A stretch of 5,615 nt of DNA from an uncultured Collinsella sp. (GTDB taxonomy: Bacteria; Actinomycetota; Coriobacteriia; Coriobacteriales; Coriobacteriaceae): the NCBI GenBank assembly GCA_900550185.1, contig URRN01000135.1, positions 1 to 5,615 of the forward strand. Reading direction: 5' to 3'. The position numbers and the translations under genes were made by a program. The notes below the pieces were generated by a model that was given only the letters and a program-made list of their open reading frames with translations, ran no database searches and was not told the DNA's origin. Below are positions 4,635 through 5,615 of this stretch, one piece after another. Every line of letters starts with the position of its first letter. Within the stretch, counting starts at the first letter, position 1.

Positions 4635-5615
4635 ATGACCGAACACCACGCCATCAGCCGTCGAGCATTCACGTTGGGCCTAGGACTCGCAGCATTGTCG
4701 CCATTTGTAAGCCTGCCCGAAACCGCGGGATTGGGCCTTCCCATGCGCGCGGCATTTGCAGAAGACACGCCCACACCGGCGGCCAACCTCGACAAGTTCG
4801 TCATTCGCCTTCGCCCCGCGGGCTATTTTCGCACCGCGAGCGTCAACGAAGACGGCAACGTCATCGGCAACGTCTGCCACCTATTTAATGACGGCACGTC
4901 CAGCAAGCTCATCCTTGAGCACGTAGAGACCGATACAGAAAATACAAATTGGTATGCCATCCGCACCCTGCTCAATTTCGAAGAGCACAAGAAGACGGGC
5001 TACAGCATTTGGTCGGTCGATGGCGACTCGGACAAAGATGGAAAGGTCATCCACGTATGGAGTGGCGAGCACGACGACAAGCCCAGCCGCTCTTTTGCGT
5101 TCGACCGCCAGTCAAACGGAACCTACATCATCCGAGACCGCACAAACGAGAAAAAAGACATTAATTACCTGGCCATAGAAAAGGACGGCAAAGACCAAGA
5201 CAACAACAAGATCTGCCACAAGAGGAAGAGCATTCCGTGGGAGCTCGAACTTGTCGGTTACGACAAGGGCGAGATCAATACCACGGTTAGAAGTATCGAC
5301 TGGATCACGTATAGCAGCTACGTCGACGGACCATGCTGGATGAAATACGTCGACGGCAACAAATACCTCGACGAGCTGAGCATCCCGGGCACGCATGATT
5401 CAAGCACCTGCAGCGTCGACAACGACACCGAGCCCCAAACCTCGCTTGCAAAGTGCCAGCAGGATTACATCCCCACGCAGCTGCTCGAAGGCATTCGCTA
5501 TTTTGATATCCGACTTGGAAAGAACAACGAGAACGGCGACCCCGGCATCGACCATGGAATATGCTACCTGCTCAAAAAAGACGGGGGCTTTATGCATCTC
5601 TCCGATGTCATCGAC
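4635..5615 (+). CDS. Tat-exported phosphatidylinositol-specific phospholipase C domain protein, 3' end outside window
   Basis: The frame is open to the right edge, giving 327 residues. It begins with a twin-arginine signal: SRRAFTLG at 8-15, a hydrophobic stretch, and a likely cleavage after AFA (40-42), so the enzyme is probably exported folded. Residues about 55-215 are unassigned; segments such as IHVWSG, FAFDRQSNGTYIIRD and YLAIEKDG recall a ricin-type beta-trefoil, tentatively. From about 235 a PI-PLC X domain begins: WMKYVDGNKYLDELSIPGTH, then IPTQLLEGIRYFDIRLG and DHGICY. His254, Asp255, Asp291, Arg293 and His307 match, with similar spacing, the catalytic His32, Asp33, Asp67, Arg69 and His82 of Bacillus cereus PI-PLC. 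Such enzymes cleave phosphatidylinositol or GPI anchors by general acid-base catalysis. The start follows GGAGG by 4 nt. True substrate and C-terminal domains cannot be seen. Confidence 0.88.
   Translation, partial: MTEHHAISRRAFTLGLGLAALSPFVSLPETAGLGLPMRAAFAEDTPTPAANLDKFVIRLRPAGYFRTASVNEDGNVIGNVCHLFNDGTSSKLILEHVETDTENTNWYAIRTLLNFEEHKKTGYSIWSVDGDSDKDGKVIHVWSGEHDDKPSRSFAFDRQSNGTYIIRDRTNEKKDINYLAIEKDGKDQDNNKICHKRKSIPWELELVGYDKGEINTTVRSIDWITYSSYVDGPCWMKYVDGNKYLDELSIPGTHDSSTCSVDNDTEPQTSLAKCQQDYIPTQLLEGIRYFDIRLGKNNENGDPGIDHGICYLLKKDGGFMHLSDVID

Noticed and set aside
5112..5597. Minus-strand open frames at the right end
   Set aside because: Antisense to the phospholipase frame, which contains the full set of catalytic motifs.

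Overview
The window looks like chromosomal DNA of a GC-rich Gram-positive bacterium. Shine-Dalgarno sites are strong (AAGGAGG, GAGGAGG, GGAGG), there are two lipoproteins with glycine-rich linkers, one twin-arginine-exported enzyme, and G+C is high outside one AT-richer intergenic insert. The combination suggests the actinobacterial class Coriobacteriia, perhaps Collinsella. That placement is inferred from style and gene content; no marker gene is present.

Left part, minus strand. Positions 1-668 hold the N-terminal 222 codons of a C69-family dipeptidase (PepD-like), whose 3' end lies outside the window. Upstream of it, 752-989 is a compact AT-richer palindromic element: perfect 35-bp inverted repeats at the ends, imperfectly extended to 47 bp, and a second 17-bp hairpin inside. 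It carries no transposase and looks like a MITE-like or structured intergenic repeat. Next, also on the minus strand, come folD (1024-1878) and fchA (1881-2513), separated by 2 bp and probably one transcript from a promoter at 2591-2619. Together they interconvert 5,10-methylene-, 5,10-methenyl- and 10-formyl-tetrahydrofolate. FolD lacks the usual cyclohydrolase Lys (Ala52) and Gln (Phe96), so it may be a dehydrogenase only, with FchA supplying the cyclohydrolase step. The inner hairpin of the palindromic element is the only terminator-like structure seen downstream of folD.

Middle part, plus strand. Two paralogous lipoproteins of unknown function (2891-3493 and 3737-4330) lie in tandem. Each has its own upstream copy of an identical 19-bp motif containing an imperfect palindrome (TGGGACACATGGCCCA), a GAGG-rich ribosome site 8 nt from ATG, and its own intrinsic terminator with a related GGGAGGGCC stem. 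This reads as a tandem duplication of a whole transcription unit.

Right part, plus strand. From 4635 to the window end runs the 5' part (327 codons) of a secreted enzyme with a Tat-type signal peptide, a possible beta-trefoil-like N-terminal region, and the start of a phosphatidylinositol-specific phospholipase C X domain with the expected catalytic His/Asp/Arg/His pattern. The C-terminus is beyond the window.

No RNA genes, CRISPR arrays, transposases or phage genes were seen. The most interesting items are the palindromic element and its possible terminator role, the duplicated lipoprotein units with a shared operator-like motif, and the residue changes in FolD.
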